DNA from: UBA4615 sp046046245
GTDB lineage: Bacteria; Pseudomonadota; Gammaproteobacteria; Burkholderiales; Burkholderiaceae_E
DNA length: 64,000 nucleotides
Direction of reading: 5' to 3'
NCBI GenBank assembly: GCA_046046245.1
Contig: JBJOKE010000011.1
Coordinates: 124,001-188,000, forward strand
Shown: positions 33,783 through 42,937 of the stretch, one piece after another
Layout of the letters: each line of letters opens with the position of its first letter
How positions within the stretch are numbered: position 1 is the first letter of the stretch
Translations under genes and position numbers: made by a program
The notes under the pieces: generated by a model
The model's database searches: none
The model's input: only the letters and a program-made list of their open reading frames with translations
What the model was told of the DNA's origin: nothing

Positions 33783-34756
33783 CAGTCGATCTCGATCCTG
33801 GCCTTGCGCGCCACGTCCTGCCACTGCCTGAAGTCGCGCTGCAGGAACTCGGCGAACTGCTCGGGCGTGTAGCCCATCGCCTCGATGCCGGTCGTGGCCA
33901 GGCGCTCGACCATCTTCGGTTCGGTGACCGTCTCGACGAGCACGCGACCGAGCCGGCGCACGATCGCCGGATCGACGCCTGCCGGCCCGAGCAGGCCCGT
34001 CCAGGGCATCACGTCGAACCCCGGCAGCCCCGATTCGGCGAGCGTCGGGATCTCGGGCGCGAGCCGGCTGCGGCGCGCCTGCGCGACGCCGATCGCCTTC
34101 AGCCGGCCTTCCCGCATGAAGGGTGCCGCGTTGGCCAGCACGTCGAACAGCGTGTCGATGCGCCCCGCGAAGAGGTCCGCCCGCGCCTCCGAGGAGCCGC
34201 CCTTGTACGGCACGTGGACCATCTGCGCGCCGATCATCGACGCGAGGAGTTCGCCCTCCATGTGATTCGAGATGCCGATGCCGGCCGAGCCGTACGAGAG
34301 CCGGTCGGGCCGGCTGCGGGCCAGGGTCACCAGCTCCTTCAGGTTCGCCGCCGGCACGTGCGACCCGACGACCAGCACGTGCGGCACCGCGCCGATCAGT
34401 CCGATCGGGGTGAAGTCCTTGATCGGGTCGTAGCGGACCTGCCTGCGCACCGCAGGGTTGATCGAGTGCGAGGAGATGGTGAACAGGTAGGTGTGACCGT
34501 CCGGCTTCGCCTGCTGCACCGCGGTCGTCGCGATCAGGCCGCCGCCGCCGGGCTTGTTGTCGACGACGATCGGCTGCCCGAGCTTGGGGGCCAGCTCCTG
34601 CGCGAGGGCCCGGGCCATCACGTCGGTGGGGCTGCCCGCCGAGATCGGCACGACGAAGGTGATCGGCCGAGAGGGCCAGCCCGCCTCGTTCGCCCGGGCG
34701 CCGGTCGTGCCGGCGAGCAGCGCGGCGCCTGCCGCGAGGACGGTGCGTCGGTCCAT
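33782..34756 (-). CDS. Bug-family tripartite tricarboxylate transporter receptor (B)
   Basis: 324-residue periplasmic receptor with a signal peptide (MDRRTVLAAGAALLAG, twin-Arg-poor). The fold-defining segments WPSRPITFVVPISAGSPTDVMAR, VVDNKPGGGG and KPDGHTYLFTI are seen, with the usual VPYKGGSSEARADLFAGRID. It differs more from A and C than these do from each other. It overlaps the flavin reductase gene by one base, so the two are translationally coupled. Confidence 0.9.
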   Translation of the reverse strand: MDRRTVLAAGAALLAGTTGARANEAGWPSRPITFVVPISAGSPTDVMARALAQELAPKLGQPIVVDNKPGGGGLIATTAVQQAKPDGHTYLFTISSHSINPAVRRQVRYDPIKDFTPIGLIGAVPHVLVVGSHVPAANLKELVTLARSRPDRLSYGSAGIGISNHMEGELLASMIGAQMVHVPYKGGSSEARADLFAGRIDTLFDVLANAAPFMREGRLKAIGVAQARRSRLAPEIPTLAESGLPGFDVMPWTGLLGPAGVDPAIVRRLGRVLVETVTEPKMVERLATTGIEAMGYTPEQFAEFLQRDFRQWQDVARKARIEID

Positions 34757-34787
34757 GGTCGTCTCCTCGATCGCCGTGGGGCCGCCT

Positions 34788-35720
34788 TCAGGCGATGGTG
34801 GTCTCGAGCGTGCCGACCTGCTCGACGATCGCGTGCACGACGTCGCCCGGCTTCAGGTAGAAGGGCATCGGATCGGGCCGCCCGATCGCGACGCCCTCGG
34901 GCGAGCCGGTGGTGATCAGGTCGCCGCGGTCCAGCCCCATCCGCGACCAGTGCGCGATCAGCTTCGGGAACGGGAAGATCAGGTTGTCGCAGTCGGCCTG
35001 CTGGCGGACCTCGCCGTTCACCCTGAGCTCGACGCGCAGCACCGACGGGTCGGGGATCTCGTCGGCGGTGGTGATCCACGGACCGAGCGGACCGAGCCCT
35101 GGGAAGTTCTTGCCGATCAGGATCGACTGGTTGGCCATCTCCTTGCGCTGCAGCTCGCGCGCGGACAGGTCGTTCAGGATCGTGTAGCCGAATACCGCAT
35201 CGAGCGCCTTCTCCTCGGAGACCCGCTCGCAGGCACGCCCGATGACCGCCGTGGCCTCGACCTCGTAGTCGAACCACTCGGTCTCCGGAGGGCGCCTGAC
35301 CACGCTGCGGGTCGGGACCATCGAGCTGGCCAGCTTGATGAACCCCATCGGGATCTCGCTGTGCAGCTTCGCGCCCTGCTTCTTCCAGTACTCGAGCGTC
35401 TCCTCGCGGTGGGCCGCGAAGTTGCGTCCGCCGGCGATGCAGTTGCGCACACGGATGGGCAGCATCCACGGCACCTCGGGCTCGGGCCGGAACCACCGCG
35501 CCTCGCCGTCGCGCTGCGCGCGTTCGACCGCGTCGCGTACCGCCTGCAGCCCGCGCTCGCCGGCGTCGATCAGGCCGTCCATCGTCGCGGGAAACGGCTG
35601 CCCACCCCGGGCGGCGACTGCCTCGCCGAGGTCCAGCACCCGCTGCTCGCCGTGAACATCGCCGAGCACCACGCCCAGCCGCTCGGCGCCGTCGGCGCCT
35701 CGGAATCGTCCGATCTTCAT
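34788..35720 (-). CDS. Fumarylacetoacetate hydrolase-family protein
   Basis: 310 residues. The C-terminal FAH domain (about 95-310) has the metal-site motif DYEVEATAVIG (the two acidic ligands in the E-x-E pattern), FGYTILNDLSARELQ and the closing ITTGSPEGVAIG. Family members hydrolyse or decarboxylate 2,4-diketo or 2-keto acids after ring cleavage. It starts 2 bases after receptor C. In combination with a 2-hydroxyacid oxidase it suggests breakdown of a keto-acid intermediate. Confidence 0.9.
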   Translation of the reverse strand: MKIGRFRGADGAERLGVVLGDVHGEQRVLDLGEAVAARGGQPFPATMDGLIDAGERGLQAVRDAVERAQRDGEARWFRPEPEVPWMLPIRVRNCIAGGRNFAAHREETLEYWKKQGAKLHSEIPMGFIKLASSMVPTRSVVRRPPETEWFDYEVEATAVIGRACERVSEEKALDAVFGYTILNDLSARELQRKEMANQSILIGKNFPGLGPLGPWITTADEIPDPSVLRVELRVNGEVRQQADCDNLIFPFPKLIAHWSRMGLDRGDLITTGSPEGVAIGRPDPMPFYLKPGDVVHAIVEQVGTLETTIA

Positions 35721-35722
35721 GG

Positions 35723-36679
35723 TCACTCCGGCTCGATGCCGGCCTCCTTCGCGAACTTCGCCCAGACGGGCGTCTCGGCGCCGATGATGCGGACCATCTG
35801 CGCACCGTCGGCCAGCATCGGCTCGCCGCCATAGGCCGCGATCCGGTCGCGGATGTCGGGGCGGGACAGGATCCGCGTGACGACCTCGTGCACCCGCCGC
35901 ACGATCGCGTCCGGCGTGCCCGCGGGCGCGGCGATGCCGAGCCACGACACCATCTCGTAGCCCGGCAGCGCTTCCGCGATCGCGGGCTTGTCTGGCGCGA
36001 CCGGCGAGCGCTTCGGCGAGGTGACCGCGATGCCGCGCAGGCCGCCGCCCTTCTCCTGCGCCATCGCCGAGCCCATGTCGAGGAAGTTGAACTGCAGCTG
36101 GCCGCCCCGCACGTCGGTGATCGTCTGCCCCAGGCCCTTGTAGGCGACCTCCAGCACGTCGATCCGGCCCAGCGTCTTCAGCTGGTGGATCGCCAGCCGC
36201 GAGCTCGACGAGCCGTAGCCGACGGCGAGCTTGCCGGGGTTGGCGCGCGCGTGGGCGAGGAACTCGTCGAGGGTCTTCGCCGGGAAGTCGGGCCGCACCA
36301 TCAGCATCCACGGCAGGCTCATGAGGCCGCCGATGTGCGCGAAGCCACGGACGGGGTCGTAGCCGAGCTTCCTGAAGAGGCTCGGTCCGGCCGAATGCGT
36401 GCCGTTGGACGTGACCACCAGCGTGTAGCCGTCGGCGGGCTGCGAGGCCGCCCAGGCCGCGCCGATCGTGCCGTTGGCGCCCGCCCGGTTCTCCACCACC
36501 ACCGGCTGCCCGAGCTCCGCGGCCATCTGCTCGGCCAGCATCCGGCCGAGCCAGTCGGTCACCTGCCCCGGGGCGAAGGGCACGACCAGCTTCACCGGCC
36601 GCGTCGGCCATGCGCCCTGTGCGCCCGCCGACGCCGCGCACAGTGCCAGCGCGATTCCCGCGATCAGCCGCTTGAACAT
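35723..36679 (-). CDS. Bug-family tripartite tricarboxylate transporter receptor (C)
   Basis: 318-residue periplasmic receptor with signal peptide ending ASAGAQG. Bug features are WPTRPVKLVVPFAPGQVTDW, VVENRAGANGTIG and ADGYTLVVTSNGTHS. Shared blocks with receptor A include VTSNGT, a SSSRLA motif and the DVLEVAY segment, pointing to duplication. It is adjacent to TauD copy 2, as receptor A is to TauD copy 1. Confidence 0.9.
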   Translation of the reverse strand: MFKRLIAGIALALCAASAGAQGAWPTRPVKLVVPFAPGQVTDWLGRMLAEQMAAELGQPVVVENRAGANGTIGAAWAASQPADGYTLVVTSNGTHSAGPSLFRKLGYDPVRGFAHIGGLMSLPWMLMVRPDFPAKTLDEFLAHARANPGKLAVGYGSSSSRLAIHQLKTLGRIDVLEVAYKGLGQTITDVRGGQLQFNFLDMGSAMAQEKGGGLRGIAVTSPKRSPVAPDKPAIAEALPGYEMVSWLGIAAPAGTPDAIVRRVHEVVTRILSRPDIRDRIAAYGGEPMLADGAQMVRIIGAETPVWAKFAKEAGIEPE

Positions 36680-36737
36680 CTCCCTTCCTCCGTCGTGCGG
36701 GCGTGCGGCGCTCGGCCAGCGGCCCGCGTGTCGTCGT

Positions 36738-37595
36738 TCAGACCGCCTCGAGCTCGCGGACCGCGCACCACCGCAGGTGACGCGGATGTCCGCCCTCGTA
36801 CGGCGTGGCCCGGTGCATCGTCCAGGAGTCGTCCCACATGACGAGCTGGTGCAGCGACCAGGCGTGCGAGTAGACGAAGCGCGGCTGGGTGGCGTGGGCG
36901 ATCAGCTCGTCGATCAGTCGGCGGCCCTTCTCGAGCGGCCAGCCGACGACGTGGGACGCATGCGAGGCGAGGTAGAGCGACTTCCAGCCCGTGCGCGGGT
37001 TGGTGCGCACGAGCGGGTGGTGGACCGGCTTGCGCGCGCGCAGCGACTCCTCGCTGAAGTCGGACATCTTCATGCCCATCTGCTCGCGCGAGCGGTAGAT
37101 GCTGTGCTCGACGACGAGCCCCTCGAGGGACCGTTGGACGTCGGGCGCGAGCGCCTCCCAGGCCGCGTGCATGTCGGCGTACTCGGTGGGCGGCGGCTCG
37201 GGCGGCAGCACGCGCGCATGCAGCGCGGTGAGCCGGATCGGCGGCTGGTTCTGCGCGCCGTCGGTGTGCCACAGCAGATTGGCGCGCATGTAGAGCTCGG
37301 CGATGCTGTCCTTCTCGCGCAGGTTGCCCTCGAAGTCGACCGTCCCGATGTCGTAGAAGTGCGGGTGGTTGGAGGCGATCTCCTTCAGCACCGCCTGGTG
37401 GGGCGGCCCGAACTGCTGGATGAACGCCTGCTGGGCGTCGTCGTCGATCCCCTGGTCCTCGAAGACGAGCACGCCGTTGCGGGCGAGCCCCTCCTCGATG
37501 GCCTCGACCTCGGCGGCGCCGATGCCGCGTGCGAGGTCCACGCCGTGGATGCGTGCGGCGAAGGTCTCGCCGAGTCTTTCGAAGCGGATGCCCAT
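36738..37595 (-). CDS. TauD/TfdA family 2-oxoglutarate dioxygenase (copy 2)
   Basis: 285-residue iron/2-oxoglutarate dioxygenase. HxD is in LLWHTDGAQNQ, the distal histidine in SWTMHRATPYEGG and the 2-oxoglutarate arginine region in HLRWCAVRELEAV. AGGAG lies upstream of the ATG at 37595. It is a clear paralogue of the enzyme at 31228-32079. Differences cluster around residues 80-100 and 180-215, which line the substrate pocket in TauD, so the two may act on related but distinct substrates (inference). Confidence 0.91.
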   Translation of the reverse strand: MGIRFERLGETFAARIHGVDLARGIGAAEVEAIEEGLARNGVLVFEDQGIDDDAQQAFIQQFGPPHQAVLKEIASNHPHFYDIGTVDFEGNLREKDSIAELYMRANLLWHTDGAQNQPPIRLTALHARVLPPEPPPTEYADMHAAWEALAPDVQRSLEGLVVEHSIYRSREQMGMKMSDFSEESLRARKPVHHPLVRTNPRTGWKSLYLASHASHVVGWPLEKGRRLIDELIAHATQPRFVYSHAWSLHQLVMWDDSWTMHRATPYEGGHPRHLRWCAVRELEAV

Positions 37596-37618
37596 GGGGT
37601 CTCCTGTGTCCGTCGGGT

Positions 37619-38902
37619 TCAGGCCGGCTTGCCGGCCGCGAGCACGTGCACCGAGGCGGTCGCCGCGGCGGGCTCGGCGATCGGTCGCGGGGCGCGGATC
37701 GGCGCCGCCGGCGAGGGCGCGTCGCCGCGCCCGGTGGCGGGCTCGAGGATCCGCGCGCCGAGCTCGTCGATCGACGTGCACCCCAGGAAACCCATCACGC
37801 GCAGCAGCTCGTCGTGCAGGAAGTGCAGCGCCTGGCCCGCCCCCGTCTCGCCGGCAGCGGCGACGCCGTAGAGCGGCGCGCGACCGACCATCACCGCCTT
37901 CGCGCCCAGCGCCACCGCCTTCGCGACGTCGCTGCCGCGGCGCACGCCGCTGTCGAGCATGACGTCGCAGCGGCCGCCGACGCGATCGACGATCGCGGGC
38001 AGCGCGTCGATCGTCGGCGAGGCGGCGTCGAGGTTGCGCCCGCCGTGGTTGGAGACGATGACGGCGTCCACGCCGCAGTCGACCGCGCGGGCGGCGTCGT
38101 CCGGATGCAGGATGCCCTTGATCATCAGCGGGCCCTTCCAGCGCCGGCGCAGGTCGCGCAGGTCGTCCCAGTCGAGCGAATCGTTCTTCGGCAGGCCGCC
38201 CTTGCGCTTCGGATCGGCCGTCAGCTTCACCCGCAGCTCCTCCGGGTAGTTCTCGAGCATCGGGATGCCCGAGCGCATCAGGTAACGCGCGAACACGTTG
38301 AGGAACCAGCGCGGGTGCATCGCGACATCGATCGCATTGCGGCGCGAGATCCGCATCGGCAGGGAGAAGCCGTTGCGCGGGTTGTATTCTCGGTTGGGCG
38401 TGGCGACCGTATCGACCGTGACCATCAGCGCCTCGTAGCCGGCCGCCTGGACGCGGTCGACGAGGCGGTACGACATCTCCGGGTCGGGCCACATGTACAG
38501 CTGGAACCACAGCCGGCCGCCAGCCTCGGCGGCGACCCGCTCCATCGAGACGATCGAGGCCGTGGACAGCGTGAACGGGATGCCGGCCTTGCGGGCCGCC
38601 CGGGCGACCTCGATCTCGCCGTCGAGCCACAGCAGGCCGGCCGCGCCGGTGGGCGCGACGACGACGGGCATGGTGCTCGGCTGGCCGAACAGCGTGGTGG
38701 CGGCCGAGCGCTTCGACACGTCGACCAGCACGTTCGGCCGGAACCGGATGCGCTCGAAGGCGGCGCGGTTGGCGGCGAGCCCGTGCTCGTCCTCGGTGCC
38801 GCGATCGACGAACTCGAACAAGCCGCGCGGCAGCACGCGTCGCGCATGCTCGCGCAGGTCGGCGATGTTGTACGCCTCCACGGGCGAAGGGAGCTTCGGC
38901 AC
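37619..38902 (-). CDS. FMN-dependent alpha-hydroxy-acid oxidase/dehydrogenase (lactate/glycolate/mandelate type)
   Basis: 427 residues, a TIM barrel oxidising L-2-hydroxyacids to 2-keto acids. The catalytic histidine is in VSNHGGRNLDAA, the FMN-phosphate loop follows in MLDSGVRRGSDVAKAVALGAKAVMVGR (quoted in part: DSGVRRGSDVAK), and VVVAPTGAAGLLW is near residue 85. The GTG at 38902 has a strong GGAGGAG upstream. A C-terminal tail of about 45 residues beyond the barrel is Pro/Ala-rich. First structural gene of the GntR-linked run; a promoter is proposed just upstream. Confidence 0.9.
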   Translation of the reverse strand: MPKLPSPVEAYNIADLREHARRVLPRGLFEFVDRGTEDEHGLAANRAAFERIRFRPNVLVDVSKRSAATTLFGQPSTMPVVVAPTGAAGLLWLDGEIEVARAARKAGIPFTLSTASIVSMERVAAEAGGRLWFQLYMWPDPEMSYRLVDRVQAAGYEALMVTVDTVATPNREYNPRNGFSLPMRISRRNAIDVAMHPRWFLNVFARYLMRSGIPMLENYPEELRVKLTADPKRKGGLPKNDSLDWDDLRDLRRRWKGPLMIKGILHPDDAARAVDCGVDAVIVSNHGGRNLDAASPTIDALPAIVDRVGGRCDVMLDSGVRRGSDVAKAVALGAKAVMVGRAPLYGVAAAGETGAGQALHFLHDELLRVMGFLGCTSIDELGARILEPATGRGDAPSPAAPIRAPRPIAEPAAATASVHVLAAGKPA

Positions 38903-38945
38903 CGTCGTCTCCTCCCCCAGGTGTGTTCCCTGGTCCGTACAAAGT

Positions 38946-38961
38946 ATGCGCCGCAGCGTAT
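38946..38961 (-). promoter_or_regulatory. Imperfect inverted repeat over the hydroxy-acid oxidase promoter
   Basis: Arms ATGCGC and GCGTAT (five of six bases paired) around four bases overlap the proposed -10 box, the place expected for the operator of the GntR protein encoded just upstream. Candidate only; GntR/HutC operators vary. Confidence 0.35.
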
Positions 38962-38984
38962 CGGGAGATCCGACGGAGTGTCAA
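38957..38984 (-). promoter_or_regulatory. Putative promoter of the catabolic gene run
   Basis: On the minus strand a perfect TTGACA (38984-38979), a 16-base spacer and GATACG (38962-38957) lie 55-80 bases before the oxidase start. The -10 match is weak. This gap (134 bases) is the only large one between gntR and the downstream genes. Confidence 0.45.
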
Positions 38985-39036
38985 TTCCGAAGGGGCCTCG
39001 CCCGGCATAGCGAGCGGCCCGGGGCCTGCGCCGACG

Positions 39037-39807
39037 TCAGGCGAGGTCGCGCCTGAAGCGGCTCGAATGCGTCACGCGGTTGCCGGGAGAGACGACGTGC
39101 CCGGCCAGCACGACGCGCCCACCGCGACCATGGAACCGCCGATGGATCCGCAGGCCGGGCGATCCGCCGGGGACACCGAGCCGCCGCGCGTCGTCGGCGG
39201 CCAGCGCGACCGCGGTGATCTCCTGCTCGATCTCCTCGATGTGCTCGCCGAACTCGTCCTCGAGCAGACGGTGAACGGCGGTGCCGCCGAGCTCGCGCAG
39301 CCGCCGCTCGAGCCCGGGATAGTCCGCGCGGATCCACATCCGCGTGACCGCGACGGCCTCGTGCGGCGCATCGACCGGCGATCGCCAGCCCCTGACCTCG
39401 ACCCAGCGGCTGCCGGCACGGCAGCCGAGCATGGCCGCGAGCGACGCGTTGGCCACGACGGCCTGCACCGAATCGACCTTCAGCCGGACCTGCTCGGCGT
39501 ACTCCGCGATGTCGGCCATCGAGCCGACGCCGAGCACGAACCGGCGCTCGGCGCCGCCTGCCACGCGCGTGCCGATTCCCCGCCGGCGGACGATCAGCCC
39601 CTGCTCGTCGAGCCGGCGCAGCGCCTCCCGGACGGTCTGCCGCGACACGGCCCAGGCACGTGACAGCGCCTCCTCGGTCGGCAGCAGCGAGCCCTCGGGA
39701 TGGCGCCCGGAGCGGATGTCGTCGGCCAGCGACTTCGCGAGCGACGCATACAGCGGCGCGTCGGGGCGGGCGGGGGTCGGGGCCTTGCGGGACGGGCGGG
39801 CCGGCAT
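39037..39807 (-). CDS. GntR-family (HutC/UTRA subfamily) transcription regulator
   Basis: 256 residues from ATG at 39807. The winged-helix domain covers about 15-85 (LYASLAKSLADDIRSG, SRQTVREALRRLDEQGLIVRR) and the UTRA ligand domain the remainder, ending HVVSPGNRVTHSSRFRRD. The longer frame to 39948 is low complexity. It is the likely local regulator of the genes from 38902 down to 30456, with a small acid or sulfonate as effector (inference). Confidence 0.9.
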   Translation of the reverse strand: MPARPSRKAPTPARPDAPLYASLAKSLADDIRSGRHPEGSLLPTEEALSRAWAVSRQTVREALRRLDEQGLIVRRRGIGTRVAGGAERRFVLGVGSMADIAEYAEQVRLKVDSVQAVVANASLAAMLGCRAGSRWVEVRGWRSPVDAPHEAVAVTRMWIRADYPGLERRLRELGGTAVHRLLEDEFGEHIEEIEQEITAVALAADDARRLGVPGGSPGLRIHRRFHGRGGRVVLAGHVVSPGNRVTHSSRFRRDLA

Positions 39808-39837
39808 CGGCGGGGCGGTGAAGAGAGCGAAGTCCGC

Positions 39838-39867
39838 TTTATACCGCCCGCGCCGGCCGCCTGACCA
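39838..39867 (-). promoter_or_regulatory. Putative gntR promoter
   Basis: Minus-strand TATAAA (39843-39838) with TGGTCA (39867-39862, four of six) 18 bases upstream, about 30 bases before the gntR start. A perfect ten-base palindrome GGAACGTTCC at 39906-39915 lies further upstream and could be an operator. Confidence 0.4.
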
Positions 39868-40294
39868 ACCGGTGTCCGCCGACCCGGCTCGCGCTCGAAT
39901 GTCAAGGAACGTTCCAGGCGGCCGATCCACGGGGGCGCGCCCCTGCACGGCGGACCGGTATCGTCATCCGTGCCGGCGGCGTCCGCAGGACCCGCACTGG
40001 CGCGGGTTTCCGGGCGGTTCGGCATGGGGCGGACGTGGCGTGGACATCGCCTGGGCCGCCGGAACAGCGGACATCGCGTGCTCCGAGCCGCCACCCCGGC
40101 TCGCGGACGATTTGGTACCGTGAGGCGGTCGTCATCGCGAAGCACACACTCCCATGCACACGCCGATCCTGAGCAGGACGCTGCCCTCGACCGCCGAGGC
40201 CGGCACACGGAGGTTCCTGATGCCGGCGGTTCCGCTGCCCCGCCGTCCGCTCCGGGTGCACCCGCAAGCGCAGACGACGCACCGCAAGGCCGGG
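39868..40294. other. Divergent intergenic region between gntR and the hydrolase gene
   Basis: About 430 bases without a convincing gene apart from the promoter elements listed. It contains the palindrome GGAACGTTCC (39906-39915). Frames that cross it are Arg/Pro-rich on both strands. An N-terminal extension of the hydrolase from 40154 is possible but lacks signal-peptide character. Confidence 0.5.
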
Positions 40295-41710
40295 ATGAAG
40301 ATGCGCAGCCGTTCGACCGTGCACGCCACGCACGCGGTACTCGCCGTTGTGCTGGCGCTGTGGGGCGGGACGGCGGTCGCTGCCTCTTCGTCGCCGCCGG
40401 TGCCGACGAACGCGGCATCGCCCACCCCGCTCGCTTCATATGCCGCTGCGGGCGCCGCGGGCCGTACGAACTTCAGCGTGTCGGATCGGGCCGCGATCTT
40501 GAATCTCGTCCAGGCCTATGCCTTGGCCTACGACAACTTCGACGCCGATTCCTGGTTCGAACTGTTCACGCCAGACGCGATATTCGTCGTCGGCGTGCCC
40601 GGTGCCGCCCCGGTCGTGCAGTCCGGCGACGCATTCCGGAAGTTCTGGCGCGACCGTCTCGCCACGTTCAAGGCGTCAGGCAATCAGCGCCGACACCTGA
40701 TGTCGAACATCACGTTCCTCGAGCAGTCGGACACGACCGTACATGCAAGCGTCGTCGGTCTGCTGACGAACGTGGAGGACCGCAGGACGTTCTCGGTGGC
40801 GACCAGCCTCAACTACGAAGCCTGGTTCGAAAAGGAGGGCGGCGTCTGGAAGATCAAGCGGTGGCACGATTTTCCGGACTCCAGCCCCGAAGCGGCCAAG
40901 GCCGCGCCTGCGCGGCACGCGATGGAACAGCGTCGCGTGAGGTCCGGCAGTGCGGTGCTCGACGTCAGGATCGTGGGAACCGGCAAGCCGCTCGTCCTCG
41001 TCCCCGGGTTCGCTCGCGGCGCTGCGGATTTCGCGGAGATCATGCAAGGCCTGGCAGCGCGCGGCTATCGCGCCATCGCCATCAATGCCCGCGGCTGCGA
41101 AGGCAGCACCGGGCCCTGGGCGAAGACGACCCTCCACGAGATCGCCGATGACCTCCACGCGGTCGTCGAGGACCTGGGAATCGGGCCCGTGCACGTGGCG
41201 GGCCATGCCGCCGGCGGCCGCTATGCCCGGATGCTGGCGACACGACATCCCGAGAGCGTGAAGTCGGTCATCCTCCTCTCGTCCGGCGGCCAGTTCGAGG
41301 ACAAGGAGCGATTCGCGACATTCCTCGGGGCCGTGATGAAGAACATCGCCGGCGACATCTCCCCGGCGGAGATGGACGCCGCCATGCTGGCCAGCGGCGC
41401 CTTCGCGTCCGGCAACGATCCGTCGCCGTGGCGCACGGGCTGGTGGCCGGTTGCCACCGCCCAGGCGAAGGGCGGCGAACACGTCAAGGCCGAGGAGTAC
41501 TCGAAGGCCGGCGGGCGGCCCATGCTGGCGCTCTACGGCAAGGAGGACGGGGTCGCGCCGCCACGCAACTCGCTGGCATTGAAGGAAGCGTTGGGCGGCC
41601 AGGTGACCGTGATGGGGATCGACCGCGCCGCGCACAACATGCTGCAGGAGCAGCCCGCGGCGATCATCGAGGCGATCGACGCCTGGATCAAGGCCGAATC
41701 GCCGCGCTAG
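40295..41710 (+). CDS. SnoaL-like / alpha-beta hydrolase fusion protein, exported, serine nucleophile replaced
   Basis: 471 residues with a signal peptide (VLAVVLALWGGTAVAAS). An N-terminal SnoaL/NTF2-like domain (about 55-180; LVQAYALAYDNFDADSWFEL, WFEKEGGVWKIKRWHDF) is fused to an alpha/beta hydrolase (about 190-470). The nucleophile elbow, normally GHSxG, reads VAGHAAGGRYAR, so the serine is Ala. The acid (YGKEDGVAPP) and the histidine (RAAHNMLQ) positions remain. Hydrolysis by the normal mechanism is therefore unlikely. The GC-rich gene stands alone between a regulator and the hupE-ppiC pair, convergent with the latter. Confidence 0.82.
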   Translation: MKMRSRSTVHATHAVLAVVLALWGGTAVAASSSPPVPTNAASPTPLASYAAAGAAGRTNFSVSDRAAILNLVQAYALAYDNFDADSWFELFTPDAIFVVGVPGAAPVVQSGDAFRKFWRDRLATFKASGNQRRHLMSNITFLEQSDTTVHASVVGLLTNVEDRRTFSVATSLNYEAWFEKEGGVWKIKRWHDFPDSSPEAAKAAPARHAMEQRRVRSGSAVLDVRIVGTGKPLVLVPGFARGAADFAEIMQGLAARGYRAIAINARGCEGSTGPWAKTTLHEIADDLHAVVEDLGIGPVHVAGHAAGGRYARMLATRHPESVKSVILLSSGGQFEDKERFATFLGAVMKNIAGDISPAEMDAAMLASGAFASGNDPSPWRTGWWPVATAQAKGGEHVKAEEYSKAGGRPMLALYGKEDGVAPPRNSLALKEALGGQVTVMGIDRAAHNMLQEQPAAIIEAIDAWIKAESPR

Positions 41711-41875
41711 GCGTGCCCGACGCGGCAGGCCAGTCGGCGACCTGTTCCGGCCTTCCGTCCGCCCGTCACCGAAACTCCTGTCTCGCGTCGCGAACGCTGT
41801 TCCAGATCAGCGGGCTGCGCCGGCCGCGTCCGGAGGCCCGGGGGCGGCAGCGTCGGGTACCGGCCGTCTCGCGGA

Positions 41876-42937
41876 CTACCAGGCAGCGATCCGCTCGATC
41901 AGCCAGAAGCTTGCGACGCTGCCGATCAGGTAGGGCGGTACCCTCCACAGGCGGCGCGATGCACGCAGCCCGGCGTGACGGACCAGTGAACGCGCCGCGC
42001 CGATGGCGGCGAGCACGGCGCCGATGAACAGCAGCTGCCCGATCTCCACGCCGAGGTTGAAGCACAGCAGCGCGATCGGGATCGACGTCTGCGGCAGACC
42101 CACCTCGACGAGCGCGCCGGCGAAGCCCAGCCCGTGGAGCAGACCGAACGCGAAGGCGACCAGCCAGGGCCGTCGCGCGGTCAGGCTCGGTCGGCCCTCG
42201 CCCGCGCGGACGATCTCCACCGCGAGGAACGCGATCGACAGCGCGATGCTCGCCTCCACCGGCGGTCCCGGGATGCGCAGCCACCCCAGCGTCGCCGCCA
42301 CCAGGGTCAGGCTGTGGGCCAGCGTGAAGGCGGTGATCGTGGCGATCAGTCGCCGGGCCCCCTTCACGAGGAGCAGCAGCGCCAGCACGAACAGCAGGTG
42401 ATCGACGCCGGCGAGGATGTGCTCGATGCCGAGCACCGTGTACGTGCGGACGACCTCGAGGGCCCCCGGGGTGCCGGTCACGTCGAACTTCAGCTGCGCA
42501 GGCAGGATCCGCTGCAGTTGCTCGCTGCCATCCACGCGCACGAGCCGTACCAGCACGTCGATCCGGTTCAAAGCCAGTTCGGGGAAGGCGATCGCCTTGC
42601 CCGCCAGGCCGCCCGGAACTCGGATGCGCCAGCGCTGTACCGCCGCGCCCGTCGCGTAGGTGCTTCGGATCGGCTCGGTGAGCTCGGTGCCCTCGGGAAA
42701 CACCGGGCCGAGCTTGAGCACCGTGGACTCGTCGATCGCCGGTACCTTCCACAGCACGTCCCACGACTCGTGATCGAGCTGCCGCAGCTGCAGATAGGCG
42801 GGGCGAAACTCGTCGGCCTGGACCGGGAGGGCGCAGGCGAGCCACGCCAGCATCAGCGACAGCACGGCCCGCCAGAGCGGACGAGCCGCGCACCGACGGT
42901 TGCGGGCCTGCGCGCACGCGCGCTGCCGAGCCCTCAC
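41876..42937 (-). CDS. HupE/UreJ-family membrane protein
   Basis: 353 residues from a GTG that overlaps the stop of the upstream isomerase gene by four bases. An exported N-terminal domain (about 42-165) precedes six or seven membrane helices. The metal-transporter-like motifs GIEHILAGVDHLLFVLALLLL, TAFTLAHSLTLVAATLG and GLLHGLGFAGAL are present, with conserved His/Asp in HxxxGxDH. Such proteins are suspected nickel/cobalt or other metal importers; the function here is unproven. It pairs with a PpiC protein, a common partnership. Confidence 0.87.
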   Translation of the reverse strand: MRARQRACAQARNRRCAARPLWRAVLSLMLAWLACALPVQADEFRPAYLQLRQLDHESWDVLWKVPAIDESTVLKLGPVFPEGTELTEPIRSTYATGAAVQRWRIRVPGGLAGKAIAFPELALNRIDVLVRLVRVDGSEQLQRILPAQLKFDVTGTPGALEVVRTYTVLGIEHILAGVDHLLFVLALLLLVKGARRLIATITAFTLAHSLTLVAATLGWLRIPGPPVEASIALSIAFLAVEIVRAGEGRPSLTARRPWLVAFAFGLLHGLGFAGALVEVGLPQTSIPIALLCFNLGVEIGQLLFIGAVLAAIGAARSLVRHAGLRASRRLWRVPPYLIGSVASFWLIERIAAW

